Shown: in pieces, positions 55,926 to 64,000 of the stretch | Position numbering within the stretch: the first letter of the stretch is position 1 | Layout: each line of letters opens with the position of its first letter | Assembly (NCBI RefSeq): GCF_001310815.1 | Contig: NZ_BAZK01000007.1 | Span: forward strand, 124,001 to 188,000 | Direction of reading: 5' to 3' | DNA length: 64,000 nucleotides | Source: Pseudovibrio denitrificans JCM 12308 | GTDB lineage: Bacteria; Pseudomonadota; Alphaproteobacteria; Rhizobiales; Stappiaceae | Made by a program: the position numbers and the translations under genes | Notes under the pieces: model-generated | The model's input: only the letters and a program-made list of their open reading frames with translations | The model's database searches: none | What the model was told of the DNA's origin: nothing

Positions 55926-56722
55926 TCAGTTCTCTTCCAGCTCTTCTGTTTGCGGGACGATGTTGTTCTCCGCAACCCATTGATCAAACTCTCGCATTGT
56001 GTTCTTGAGCTCTTTGCCCACCATCATCACGTGGTCGGAGTCCGGCAGAACCACGAGCTTGCCGTTCTTTTTGTATCGGTTGGCGGTGACGCGGGCTATG
56101 CGTGGGGCGACGACGCGGTCTTTGGCGCCGCCGAGGATGAGGACGGGGGCGGTGATTGCATCCACATCAACCCAGGATGATCGCTGCGGATCAAGGAACC
56201 AGAAGCCCATATCCATGTAGCGCGGCCAGATTCCAGCTTGAGGGAGTAGAAGAACTCTTTCGCCTTCTCTTCAGTCTGCTCGTTGACCACCGACCAGCGG
56301 AATTCCTCCCAATGTGGGTAGAGCGGTTTGCGCCAAAAGCCCCATTGCAGGAAGTGCTTGTAAAACGTGCGCAGCATGGATGGGTAGAACGGGAACATAC
56401 CCCAGGCAGGTGCCGGGGAAAGCAGCAGAACGCCTTTGTTTTCAATGCGCGCAGCCACAAGCTGAGCCAGCAGGCCGCCCATGGAAACCCCTCCGATTAT
56501 TGGCGGCTCATCAAGCGTTTTTACGAAGTCCACCAGATCGTTCACATAGTCCAGCAGTCGCACTGTGCCGAGTTTGAGAGCGCCCTCCAAACGGGTAGAT
56601 CATGATACCGCAAAATAGGTGTGTGCACGGTGTAGCCACGCGCTTCCAACTCTGCGCGCATCTCATCCAGTTGCTGGCATGCCCCATGTGCCATGGATGA
56701 GAACAATCTCTTTCTTAGCCAT
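55926..56722 (-). pseudogene. Alpha/beta hydrolase, multiply frameshifted
   Basis: Begins MAKKEIVLIHGTWGMP at 56722 and continues across at least three frame changes: near 56665-56680 (two bases missing to give WDEMRAELEARGYTVHTP), near 56590 (one T, giving LEGALKLGTVRLLDY), and near 56224. Nucleophile motif GVSMGG, acid in LGGAKDRVVAP and catalytic His in DSDHVMMVG are all present. The rebuilt protein is about 267 aa. Four indels in 800 bp is the densest cluster in the window, so this one could be a true pseudogene or a poor-quality stretch. Confidence 0.75.
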
Positions 56723-56971
56723 CTCTTCGCCCCTCCCAGTGCAAAGTTTATCCCATCAAGCCTAGCTTATGCCCGTCCCAACAGGCAGAGCGATGCATAA
56801 TAGATTCCCTATGATGGGAATTTATGCAGAAATGACGAGAAGGGTCAACAATACGTCAACTGATGCTAATGGTGCAGTCCGAGAGAATTGGCGGGTGTCG
56901 GGCATCGGTTATGGCGGGGTAAGCTGGTGCTGTTCGGCTGGTTTCAGCGTTTGTGGCGGGCTTCATTCTCT

Positions 56972-58291
56972 ATGAAAGATAGCGAGACTTCACAGCTTCA
57001 AAAAGGAGCAGCGGGCTGGTTTTTACTGGCAACGCTTGGGGTTTCCTATGTGATTTCGGGCAGTTTTGCGGGGTGGAACTTCGGGTTCGCGGTGACAAGC
57101 TGGTTCGGCATGATGATCGCCGTGGCGTTGATGGGGCTCATGTACTTCTGCCTCGTCCTTTGCCTTGCGGAAATGTCTGCAGCCTTGCCAAGCGCTGCGG
57201 GCGGATACCGGATTTCGCGGAAGGTCATGGGTGACACCGGAGGCTTTGCGACGGCGCTAGCGGTTTTGCTGGAATACTCCATTGCACCGGCAGCTATTGT
57301 GATCTTCATCGGCCAGTATCTTGAAGCGCTGTTGGGGATCAACGGACCTGTCGTTTATGCCGTGTTCTATCTCCTGTTTATCGGAGTGCATCTGCTGGGT
57401 GTTGGAGAAGCCTTGCGTTTTATGCTGGTGGTGACGGCTTTTGCAGTGCTCGCCATAGCGATCACTCTAATCACTCTTGGACCACACTTCAGCCTAGCCA
57501 ATCTGGTTGTCGCTGACAGCACTGAATCGGCACAACAAAACCTTCTCGCCTTTGATGCAGTGTCCGTTTGGGCGGCATTTCCGTTTGCGATGTGGCTGTT
57601 TCTGGCCGTGGAGGGGGTTCCGTTGGCAGCTGAGGAAGCCAATGACCCTGCCGTGGATCTGCCGCGTGGGATTATCGGGGCCATGCTCTTTCTGCTGATA
57701 AGCGCGTTTCTGATTGTGGTGTTCGTTCCCGGTGCCGCGACCTCCGAAGAGGTCGGCTACTATGGTGCCCCACTGGTGGATGCAATAAAGCATGTGCTGG
57801 GAGAGGACTCCGTTCTGGCAGATTTCGTCAACTTGGTTGGACTTGCCGGGCTGACTGCCTCCTTCTTCTCCATCATCTTTGGCTACAGTCGTCTGGTCTT
57901 TGCCATGTCTCGTGAAGGGTATCTGCCACGCTTCATGTCAGCGATCAGCTCGCGAAAAGTGCCTCACTGGGCGCTGATCATTCCCGGCGTAATCGGGTTT
58001 ATTTGCTCGCTGACGGGGAAGGGCGAACTGATGATCAACATCGCGGTCATTGGTGCGACGCTCTCTTATGCGCTGCAAAGTATCAGCTATATTTTGCTGA
58101 AGCGAAATCATGCTGATTTACATCGGCCTTACAACGCACCGGGCGGACAGAGGACGGCCTATGTCACGCTGGCACTCTCACTCTTGGCGCTCACTTCCTG
58201 CTTTGCGTATGACGTAGGCGCGGCCTTGATCGCGCTGGGGCTGATGGGGCTGGGTGTCGGCTATTACGTTGTGCTGGGCAGGCGGGCTTAG
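56972..58291 (+). CDS. Ethanolamine-type permease (APC superfamily)
   Basis: Amino acid-polyamine-organocation transporter of about 439 aa with 12 membrane segments. SGSFAGWNFGFAVTSWFGM, LPSAAGGYRISRKVMG and AFPFAMWLFLAVEGVPLAAEEANDP match the ethanolamine permease (Eat) subgroup closely. ATG 56972 is chosen because the earlier in-frame part is not hydrophobic and not conserved. No ethanolamine ammonia-lyase genes are nearby. Confidence 0.82.
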   Translation: MKDSETSQLQKGAAGWFLLATLGVSYVISGSFAGWNFGFAVTSWFGMMIAVALMGLMYFCLVLCLAEMSAALPSAAGGYRISRKVMGDTGGFATALAVLLEYSIAPAAIVIFIGQYLEALLGINGPVVYAVFYLLFIGVHLLGVGEALRFMLVVTAFAVLAIAITLITLGPHFSLANLVVADSTESAQQNLLAFDAVSVWAAFPFAMWLFLAVEGVPLAAEEANDPAVDLPRGIIGAMLFLLISAFLIVVFVPGAATSEEVGYYGAPLVDAIKHVLGEDSVLADFVNLVGLAGLTASFFSIIFGYSRLVFAMSREGYLPRFMSAISSRKVPHWALIIPGVIGFICSLTGKGELMINIAVIGATLSYALQSISYILLKRNHADLHRPYNAPGGQRTAYVTLALSLLALTSCFAYDVGAALIALGLMGLGVGYYVVLGRRA

Positions 58292-58297
58292 TGCGGG

Positions 58298-59137
58298 TTA
58301 TGCCGTTGGCTTGGAACCGTAGAGCTTGATGGTTTTCACCTTCCCGGAAAGCTCGTTCACGGCCTTGGTCAGCATCGCTTCCTTGGAAAGACCCAGATGC
58401 TTGGAGAGTTCATCCAGAGCGATCGGCAACTCTTCCTCAATCAACTGCTTCAACGCAGCATCCTCATAAGTCATGCGGTCGAGTATTTTCAAGTCTGTGA
58501 GCCCAGCCTGATGAGCAAGCTCAAGATAATCTGCCTCTGACACGGCGCCCGAAATGCAGGCGGAGAGAAGGTCCTGATGCAAGTGCATCCAGTCAGGCAA
58601 CGCCTCTGCAATCATGTCGGAAATCATGAGATGCCCACCGGGTTTTAGCACCCGATAAACTTCCGCAAAGACGGCGGCTTTGTCGGCGGACAGGTTGATA
58701 ACGCAGTTTGAGATGATCCAGTCAATGGAGACGTCTGGGAAGGGAAGGTCCTCGATTACGCCCTGATGCAACTCGATGTTCTGAAGACCATGCTTATCGC
58801 AATTGCTTCTGGCCTGCACGATCATATCTTCACTGACATCGATACCGATCACTTTGCCTGATGGCCCGGTTTTCTCTGCTGCGAGGATGAGATCGAGCCC
58901 TGCGCCAGACCCTAAATCCAGTACTGTCTCTCCCTCTTTGATTTGAGAAAATGCCAGCGGGTTGCCGCAACCAAAGCTGGAGCCTAGGAGGTCCTCGGAG
59001 ATTTCTTGAGCATCGTAATCCGGCGCAAGAACCTGCTGAAAGGTGTTCCTGCCTTTCGTGTCTGCAAGCTTCTCAGCGTAAAACGCTTCGATGCTCGCGA
59101 CATGAGCTGATTTTGCTTTGTGGCCGGTCATTGGCAT
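58298..59137 (-). CDS. arsM: Arsenite S-adenosylmethionine methyltransferase
   Basis: SAM methyltransferase of 279 aa. Cys57 (SFGCGNP), Cys145 (ISNCVINLS) and Cys194 (LSACISGA) match the three arsenite-binding cysteines of ArsM; SAM motif I is VLDLGSGAGLD. ATG 59137 lies just after AGGAAGGTG (59131 also possible). It would methylate As(III). No ars operon genes are adjacent; convergent with the permease. Confidence 0.85.
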   Translation of the reverse strand: MPMTGHKAKSAHVASIEAFYAEKLADTKGRNTFQQVLAPDYDAQEISEDLLGSSFGCGNPLAFSQIKEGETVLDLGSGAGLDLILAAEKTGPSGKVIGIDVSEDMIVQARSNCDKHGLQNIELHQGVIEDLPFPDVSIDWIISNCVINLSADKAAVFAEVYRVLKPGGHLMISDMIAEALPDWMHLHQDLLSACISGAVSEADYLELAHQAGLTDLKILDRMTYEDAALKQLIEEELPIALDELSKHLGLSKEAMLTKAVNELSGKVKTIKLYGSKPTA

Positions 59138-59354
59138 CACCTTCCTGAAGAGGTGGTAACTCCGCTTTGGTTCGGTGCTCGGGTACTGAGCTAATCTTAG
59201 TTTGCGCAATGGGGAGCGGGCAAATGCCAAGCAATGTTAGGCAAAAGGAAGCGTTAAACGCTGATGAGATTGGCCTGGGGAATGCACTAAGCAGTTTGGG
59301 CGGGAGAGGATCGGGGGACGCGATGACATCCCCGGCTTGATAGGCTCTCTACAG

Positions 59355-59564
59355 CCACTTCCTTACGAAGCAGCAGCGCGTGTCAGTCCGCGCAATCGGA
59401 GAGTTAGGCACTCCGATCGAAGCAAAGCCTGGTAAGGAGGTGGTAGTTGCGTGAGAGTTGAACTCAAGTTCAGCATGAAAAAGGCTCGGAAAAGATTGAC
59501 CATCCGCCTCCGAGCCCTCTTCAAAATCACATAACGGGAGTGGGGGGCGAGAGCCTCCCATTCC
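59355..59564 (+). ncRNA. Structured RNA with small ORF, copy B
   Basis: Second copy of the element at 40414. P1: 59355-59365 with 59433-59443 (11 bp, one G-U); H1 GCGCG/CGCGC (59376-59393) around a loop ending CAGTC; H2 TCGGAG/CTCCGA (59396-59416); H3 GGCTCGG/CCGAGCC (59483-59516); H4 12 bp 59537-59548 with 59553-59564 closed by a GAGA tetraloop. Compared with copy A, pairs change on both sides (A-T to G-C in H1, C-G to T-A in H3 and H4). It lies between arsM and the IalB gene, on the opposite strand to both. Confidence 0.7.
59451..59534 (+). CDS. 27-aa basic amphipathic peptide (copy B)
   Basis: GTG start 10 nt after AAGGAGG. The peptide runs MRVELKFSMKKARK to RLRALFKIT, the same length as copy A with shared R2, E4-L5-K6, K11-A12-R13, R15-L16, R21-A22, K25 and T27. 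Ten Lys/Arg. Likely translated only when P1 of the leader opens. Confidence 0.6.
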   Translation: MRVELKFSMKKARKRLTIRLRALFKIT

Positions 59565-59625
59565 TATCTTCCTCAATATAAACCTTAAAGCTTAAGGCTT
59601 CAACCGTGGGTCTTGGCAGGCAAAA

Positions 59626-60138
59626 TTAGCCAGTTGTCTCATCTGGCAGCAGCACTGCCATGCGTTTGGTGAACTCATCCCAGCTGCGGGTAAAGCCGAT
59701 CAGGGAGTATTTCAGCGCCAGCTTTTTGCGGTCACTGGATTTTGTGACCACGATAGACATGGCTTTGCCGCGTTTGAGGAAGTTGACGATGGCCTTGTTG
59801 GCGTTGAAGGCAGCCTCGCACCCATCCGGCTGACAGGTGATCAGCTTTGCATCGAACAAGGCATCATCATCGATACCAATCTGGATTCCACTGGGAATGT
59901 GAATTCCGAGCGGCAGCTTGAGAATGGCGGCGTAAACATCCTTATCAAGTTTGCGAAACATGATGGAGTTAATGAGAGCCCCGTTGTCAAGCCGGATCTC
60001 AGCGTAGACTTCGCACAAGTCGCTGCTGCATTTGACAGACCAGTCCTCTTCATTGGAAGGCTCAGTGGTGCTGTACGCGCTTGCACCCTGAAGGAAAAAG
60101 AGAAGTGCCGCTGTCAGCAGGGTCCAGATCGGTTTCAT
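59626..60138 (-). CDS. Invasion-associated locus B (IalB)-like protein
   Basis: Exported protein of 170 aa with a signal peptide ending GASA-YS. WSVKCSSDLCEVYAE, LPLGIHIPSGIQIGIDDD and CQPDGCEAAFNA match the IalB family, with its paired cysteines. In Bartonella the family is linked with host cell entry; elsewhere its role is unclear. It lies 14 nt downstream of the trimeric adhesin gene, so the two are co-transcribed. Confidence 0.83.
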   Translation of the reverse strand: MKPIWTLLTAALLFFLQGASAYSTTEPSNEEDWSVKCSSDLCEVYAEIRLDNGALINSIMFRKLDKDVYAAILKLPLGIHIPSGIQIGIDDDALFDAKLITCQPDGCEAAFNANKAIVNFLKRGKAMSIVVTKSSDRKKLALKYSLIGFTRSWDEFTKRMAVLLPDETTG

Positions 60139-60152
60139 GATCTACATCCTCG

Positions 60153-61142
60153 TTAGAAGGAGAAGCCCAGACCAGCGCCAGCAGTGACGTTGTTGCTGAA
60201 GTCTGTTGCCACAGATGCAGTGACAGCCATGTTTTCGGTCGGCAGGAAGGCAACCTTCAGAGCAGAAGCGCCTTTGCCTTTGAAGTGACCAAAACCGCCG
60301 GACACGGAGAAGCCATGCTTGCCGCCCTGAAGGACTGGAGCGTTTGCAATCGCAACTGCCATGGCCACACCACTGCGCAGCTCATCAACATCGTTCTCCA
60401 GTGACACAATGCGATCGGTGTTGGAGGAGATGTTCGCAGCGTTGGTTGCGATGTTGGTGGTGTTTGTCGCGATGTTCTGCTCGTTCACACCAATACGGGA
60501 GGTATTAGACGCGATATTGGTGGCGTTGGTGGCGATGTTGGTGGTGTTTGTTGCGATATGTCCTTCATTCACGCCGATGCGAGTCGTGTTGGAGGCAATG
60601 TTGCTCGTGTTTGTTGTGATGTTGGCTTTGTTCTGGTCGATGGAAGCCAGGTTGACTGCAATTGCATTTGCATTGGTTTTGATGTCGTCAACGTTGGTTT
60701 GGATGTTAGTTGCATTCAGCTCGTGTGCAGCTTTGTTTGAAGCTATTGCGGTTTTGTTGGTTGCAATATCGCTCAGGTTTGTGCTGATTGCAGACGCATT
60801 TGCATTGATACGCAGCTTCTCTGCTTCAAGTGCGCTCTGGTCAGCTTTGCCGTTGATCTTTGTTGTAAGTGCATCGCTCAGATCCGACTCATCAACTTTG
60901 GCGTTGATTTTGAGCTGAAGAGCGCTGCTGAGGTCGGATTCATTAATATCACTTATAGTTGCAGTGATGCCGGTTGCTGTGCCGGTCTGGCCAGTAGTTG
61001 TTGAACCGCTTGCAGAGCCACTGGTGACGGAGCCACCGGTGGTGGTTACAGTACCGTCAGATACAGTGATATTAGCGGCGTGAGCGGTGCTCATGCCTGC
61101 GATGAGGGCCACGGCAGCAGCGGAAAGCTTCAATGCGTTCAT
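60153..61142 (-). CDS. Trimeric autotransporter adhesin (YadA-like)
   Basis: Protein of 329 aa with a signal peptide (ending STAHA-AN). A Ser/Thr/Gly-rich stretch is followed by a long coiled coil of Asn-rich heptads (units of NIATNTTNIATNATN and IASNTSRIGVNE, residues about 130-245), then the C-terminal YadA anchor (LRSGVAMAVAIANAPVL to AGAGLGFSF). No large YadA head; the stalk is short, so it would project little beyond the surface. Start ATG follows AAAGGACAT. Followed by IalB. Confidence 0.88.
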   Translation of the reverse strand: MNALKLSAAAVALIAGMSTAHAANITVSDGTVTTTGGSVTSGSASGSTTTGQTGTATGITATISDINESDLSSALQLKINAKVDESDLSDALTTKINGKADQSALEAEKLRINANASAISTNLSDIATNKTAIASNKAAHELNATNIQTNVDDIKTNANAIAVNLASIDQNKANITTNTSNIASNTTRIGVNEGHIATNTTNIATNATNIASNTSRIGVNEQNIATNTTNIATNAANISSNTDRIVSLENDVDELRSGVAMAVAIANAPVLQGGKHGFSVSGGFGHFKGKGASALKVAFLPTENMAVTASVATDFSNNVTAGAGLGFSF

Positions 61143-61565
61143 CTTCTTATGTCCTTTCAGATGGGTGTAGCTCGCGTGCGCGTCACCCGTTCTAAATTCT
61201 GTCAGGCACGGCGTGTCGCTTGCCGGTCTGAACTGAAGACGAGTTTATTAGTTCCGCAAAATCAACGACTTGCAGATAGGGAATGTTCTAATATTCTCGA
61301 TTTCCCAGAAGCATATGGTGCTAGTATTTTACCGGAGTGTCAAAAAGCACTTGCGTGAAACTGGGGAGATTACCTAGGGATATGGAACGTAACCCTAGGG
61401 TGAAATTATCAAGAAAAATTCAGGCGGATCTTGCAAAGGTTAATGTTTGTAAACATTCGCAAAATGGCTGGAAATGAGGTGACTCTGGGGTATTTTTCAG
61501 AAAATTCTGAGATGAGTGACTTTCTTATAATTTTAATTGATAAAATATGGGAATAGGTGTGGACA
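61143..61565 (-). promoter_or_regulatory. Upstream region of the adhesin operon, otherwise empty
   Basis: About 420 bp, AT-rich from 61250 on, between the adhesin start and the nap terminator. It must hold the adhesin promoter, but I find no palindrome or clear -10/-35 pair, and no credible gene on either strand. Confidence 0.5.
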
Positions 61566-61597
61566 AGAAAAACCCCGCGGTTTCAAACCGCAGGGTT
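61566..61597 (-). terminator. Rho-independent terminator of the nap operon
   Basis: On the minus strand, AACCCTGCGGTTT pairs with AAACCGCGGGGTT around a tight loop and is followed by TTTTTCTTG. It lies 130 bp after the napC stop. Confidence 0.82.
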
Positions 61598-61724
61598 CTT
61601 GGATCTGAGCTGGTGACAGGCCCCGGATATCGCCACGTGCACTTGCACTTCACGCTTTGATGTCCAGTTCTGTTGCCAGAGCTGTTTGAGGTGTTTGACC
61701 GTAACCAATCAAACAACCGTGCTC

Positions 61725-62315
61725 TTAGTGACCTTCTTTCAGCAGGCTCAGATCAGGTAGCTTGTGTGCGATGCCTTTGTGGCAGTCGATACAGGTCTTC
61801 TCGCCAGTCACGAGGAATTTCTCGTGCTGTTCAGAAGCCCTCACACTCTGACGTGTAAAGTCCATGGACTCTTCACTGTGACAGTTACGGCACTCGAGGG
61901 AGTCGTTTGCTTTGAAGCGAGCCCACTCGTGGCTTGCCAGCTCAAGACGCTTGCTCTCGAATTTCTCTGGCGTGCTGATTGTGCCAAAGATTTTGCCGTA
62001 AACTTCCTTGGATGCCTGAATCTTACGGGCAACCTTGGATGTCCAGTTGTGAGGCACGTGACAATCAGGGCAAGTCGCACGCACACCAGACCGGTTGGTA
62101 TAGTGAATGGTGGTCTTGAGTTCCTGATAGACAGTGTTTTCCATCTCGTGACAACCAATACAGAATTCTTCTGTGTTGGTGACCTCCAGGGCGGTGTTGA
62201 AACCACCCCAGAAGATGATGCCGGCGACAAACCCGCCAAGTGTCAGAAAGCCAAGGCTGTAATGGACACTAGGTTTGCTGATGATCTGCCAGAACCGTTT
62301 GATAATTGAAATCAT
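61725..62315 (-). CDS. napC: NapC tetraheme cytochrome c
   Basis: Membrane-anchored quinol dehydrogenase of 196 aa. One N-terminal helix ([22 protein letters not shown]) and four CxxCH sites: CIGCH, CPDCH, CRNCH and CIDCH. It passes electrons from quinol to NapB/NapA in the periplasm. Third gene of napABC, 11 nt after napB. Confidence 0.94.
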   Translation of the reverse strand: MISIIKRFWQIISKPSVHYSLGFLTLGGFVAGIIFWGGFNTALEVTNTEEFCIGCHEMENTVYQELKTTIHYTNRSGVRATCPDCHVPHNWTSKVARKIQASKEVYGKIFGTISTPEKFESKRLELASHEWARFKANDSLECRNCHSEESMDFTRQSVRASEQHEKFLVTGEKTCIDCHKGIAHKLPDLSLLKEGH

Positions 62316-62326
62316 GCCTGGCGCTC

Positions 62327-62787
62327 CTACTTCTTAGCTTCGCCTTTGAGCACTTCATCAACGTCAACGAATGTGTTCTCAACCAAAGGCTTGGATTCGG
62401 TCTGAGGTACGTGACACTGGGTGCAGAAGAAGCGGCGAGGGGATACAGACGCCAGGAACTGGTTATCACGGTTCATGAAGTGCGTGATAGAGATCATTGG
62501 AGCCTGAGACTGCCAATCGCTTTACGGCTGTGGCAGGTCATGCATTTGTTCAGACGCTTATCGATCTGGTAGCCGTCGATCTTGTGCGGGATCAAAGGTG
62601 GCTGCTCAGGGTAGTTACGCACCTGACGTTCGTCGCTGTTCACGACTTTCGGGATACGCGGTGCGGCATCCTGAGTCAGGATGTCCGCGTTGCGCAGTTC
62701 GTTGATGGAGTCAGCTGCGAAAGAGCTTGCTCCACCGAGGACTGAAAGTGCAAAGAGGCTTGCTACAACAAGTTTCAGAAGTTTCAT
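62327..62787 (-). pseudogene. napB: NapB diheme cytochrome c, frameshifted
   Basis: Periplasmic electron-transfer subunit of nitrate reductase, with signal peptide MKLLKLVVASLFALSVLGG. First heme site CMTCH is in the first frame; after KAIG the frame is lost. Restoring one A near 62510 gives SQAPMISITHFMNRDNQF and the second heme site CTQCH, ending at TAG 62327. The rebuilt protein is about 153 aa, normal for NapB. With napA and napC intact, an actual defect would disable the complex. Confidence 0.88.
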
Positions 62788-62795
62788 GGCGTACC

Positions 62796-64000
62796 TCACA
62801 CGGCTACGATCTTGACCGCGCACTTCTTGAAGTCGGTCTGTTTAGAAAGTGGATCGGTTGCATCCAGAGTCACCTTGTTGATGAGCTGGCTTGCATCGAA
62901 GAACGGTACAAACACGAGGCCTTTTGGCGGCTTGTTACGGCCACGGGTCTCAATGCGGGTGGTGATTTCGCCACGACGGGAGATCACGCGCACTTCAGAA
63001 CCACGGCGCAGGCCTTTTGCTTTTGCATCATCCGGGTGCATGTAGCACAGAGCGTCTGGAACAGCTTTGTAAAGCTCAGGTACGCGCTGGGTCATGGTGC
63101 CGGTGTGCCAGTGTTCGATCACACGACCGGTGCAGAGCCAGAAATCGTACTCTTCATCAGGCATTTCCGGTGGTGCTTCGTAAGGCAGTGCGAAGATGCG
63201 AGCCTTACCGTCTTTATGACCGTAGAACTCGTAGCCTTTGCCCTTGCCAACGTACGGGTCAGAACCTTCGCGGAAGCGCCACTGGGTTTCTTTGCCGTTT
63301 ACGACAGGCCAGCGCAGACCGCGCTCCTGATGGTATGTGTCGAAGTCTGCCAGATCGTGCGCTTTGCCGCGACCGAATGTGGCGTATTCTTCGAACAGGC
63401 CTTTCTGAATGTAGAAACCGAAGTCTTTTGCTTCCTGGTTCTCGTAATCAGGGTTCAGCTGAGACACTGGGAACTTGTCAACCTGACCGTTTGCGAACAG
63501 GACGTCGAACAGTGTTTTACCGCGGTATTCTGGTGCTTTTTCAAGCAGTTCTTCTGGCCATACGTCTTCAACTTTGAAGCGCTTGGAGAATTCAACGGTC
63601 TGCCAAAGGTCAGACTTTGCTTCACCTGGTGCGTTTACCAGCTGGTTCCAGAACTGGGTACGACGCTCAGCGTTACCGTATGCACCTTCTTTTTCCACCC
63701 ACATAGCGGTTGGGAGGATCAAGTCAGCTGCCATTGCAGAAACGGTTGGGTATGGATCAGAAACCACGACGAAGTTTTCTGGGTTTCTCCAACCTGGGTA
63801 GATTTCTTCTACAACGTTCGGGCCAGCCTGCATGTTGTTGGTGACCTGGGTCCAGTAGAAGTTCAGCTTGCCGTCTTTAAGCATACGGGACTGCAGAACA
63901 GCGTGGTAACCAGGCTTTGCAGGAATAGTACCTTCTGGCAGTTTCCAGATTTTCTCTGCAATTTCACGATGTTTAGGGTTCTTCACAACCATGTCTGCTG
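62796..64000 (-). CDS. napA: NapA periplasmic nitrate reductase, partial
   Basis: C-terminal 401 residues or so of the molybdenum catalytic subunit; the gene continues beyond the window edge. [44 protein letters not shown] and [21 protein letters not shown] are standard NapA segments of the MGD-binding domains. The Fe-S cluster and catalytic Cys are outside the window. Stop 62796 is 8 nt before the napB start. Confidence 0.95.
   Translation of the reverse strand, partial: ADMVVKNPKHREIAEKIWKLPEGTIPAKPGYHAVLQSRMLKDGKLNFYWTQVTNNMQAGPNVVEEIYPGWRNPENFVVVSDPYPTVSAMAADLILPTAMWVEKEGAYGNAERRTQFWNQLVNAPGEAKSDLWQTVEFSKRFKVEDVWPEELLEKAPEYRGKTLFDVLFANGQVDKFPVSQLNPDYENQEAKDFGFYIQKGLFEEYATFGRGKAHDLADFDTYHQERGLRWPVVNGKETQWRFREGSDPYVGKGKGYEFYGHKDGKARIFALPYEAPPEMPDEEYDFWLCTGRVIEHWHTGTMTQRVPELYKAVPDALCYMHPDDAKAKGLRRGSEVRVISRRGEITTRIETRGRNKPPKGLVFVPFFDASQLINKVTLDATDPLSKQTDFKKCAVKIVAV

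Noticed and set aside
60400-60800. CRISPR-like or tandem DNA repeats
   Set aside because: Repeats are coding heptads of the adhesin stalk, with variable codons and no spacers.
61143-61358. Plus-strand ORF 61080-61358 upstream of the adhesin
   Set aside because: It overlaps the adhesin start and signal peptide region in reverse and shows no coding signal or ribosome site.

Overview
The window looks like chromosome of a marine, host-associated alphaproteobacterium, most likely a Pseudovibrio-type genome. This is inferred from moderate GC, periplasmic nitrate reductase, an IalB-like protein beside a trimeric autotransporter, a CesT-type type III secretion chaperone with a large unknown partner, and many Rhizobiales/Rhodobacterales-like catabolic genes. 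No rRNA, tRNA, CRISPR array or complete insertion sequence was seen.

Layout. 65-2457: P-type proton ATPase. 2692-12384: acyl-CoA degradation island (three acyl-CoA dehydrogenases, three short-chain dehydrogenases, a MaoC hydratase, a quinone-reductase-like enzyme, an APH/ACAD10-like kinase) with two copies of one 20-bp palindrome acting as likely operator. 12460-22875: family-5 ABC transport genes, a GH95-like alpha-fucosidase, and two paralogous DUF2946-like small proteins. 23081-25830: HExxH protein, TetR regulator, a short mercury-type locus (MerR, MerT-like, GDCCVxC protein) with a textbook 19-bp-spacer MerR promoter, and an IS6-type transposase remnant. 25972-28505: CesT-like chaperone and a 666-aa putative type III effector. 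28771-40301: small regulators and detoxification genes (RidA, WYL, TetR, ArsR, AraC and HxlR regulators, GST, DUF899, alpha/beta hydrolase). 40414-43342: structured RNA/small-ORF element, nucleotidyltransferase, and a gene between two 32-bp palindromes. 44345-47274: tandem eukaryotic-like kinase and pseudokinase. 47419-54357: Crp/Fnr regulator, a methyltransferase-GT29 fusion, and a sulfide/persulfide oxidation operon (DUF2892, sulfur dioxygenase, DUF442-SQR, SulP). 54452-59564: unknown gene, TetR, broken hydrolase, ethanolamine permease, ArsM, and the second RNA element. 59626-64000: IalB, trimeric adhesin and napABC.

Two things stand out. First, a structured RNA of about 210 nt occurs twice (40414 and 59355). 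Its 5' strand pairs with a perfect Shine-Dalgarno sequence in front of a conserved 27-codon basic peptide gene, and four of its five helices show compensatory differences between the copies. I do not recognise it as a described family. Second, more than a dozen otherwise normal genes are split by what looks like loss of a single base in a short homopolymer. That pattern fits consensus sequencing error better than real gene decay, so split genes are annotated here as one frameshifted locus each.
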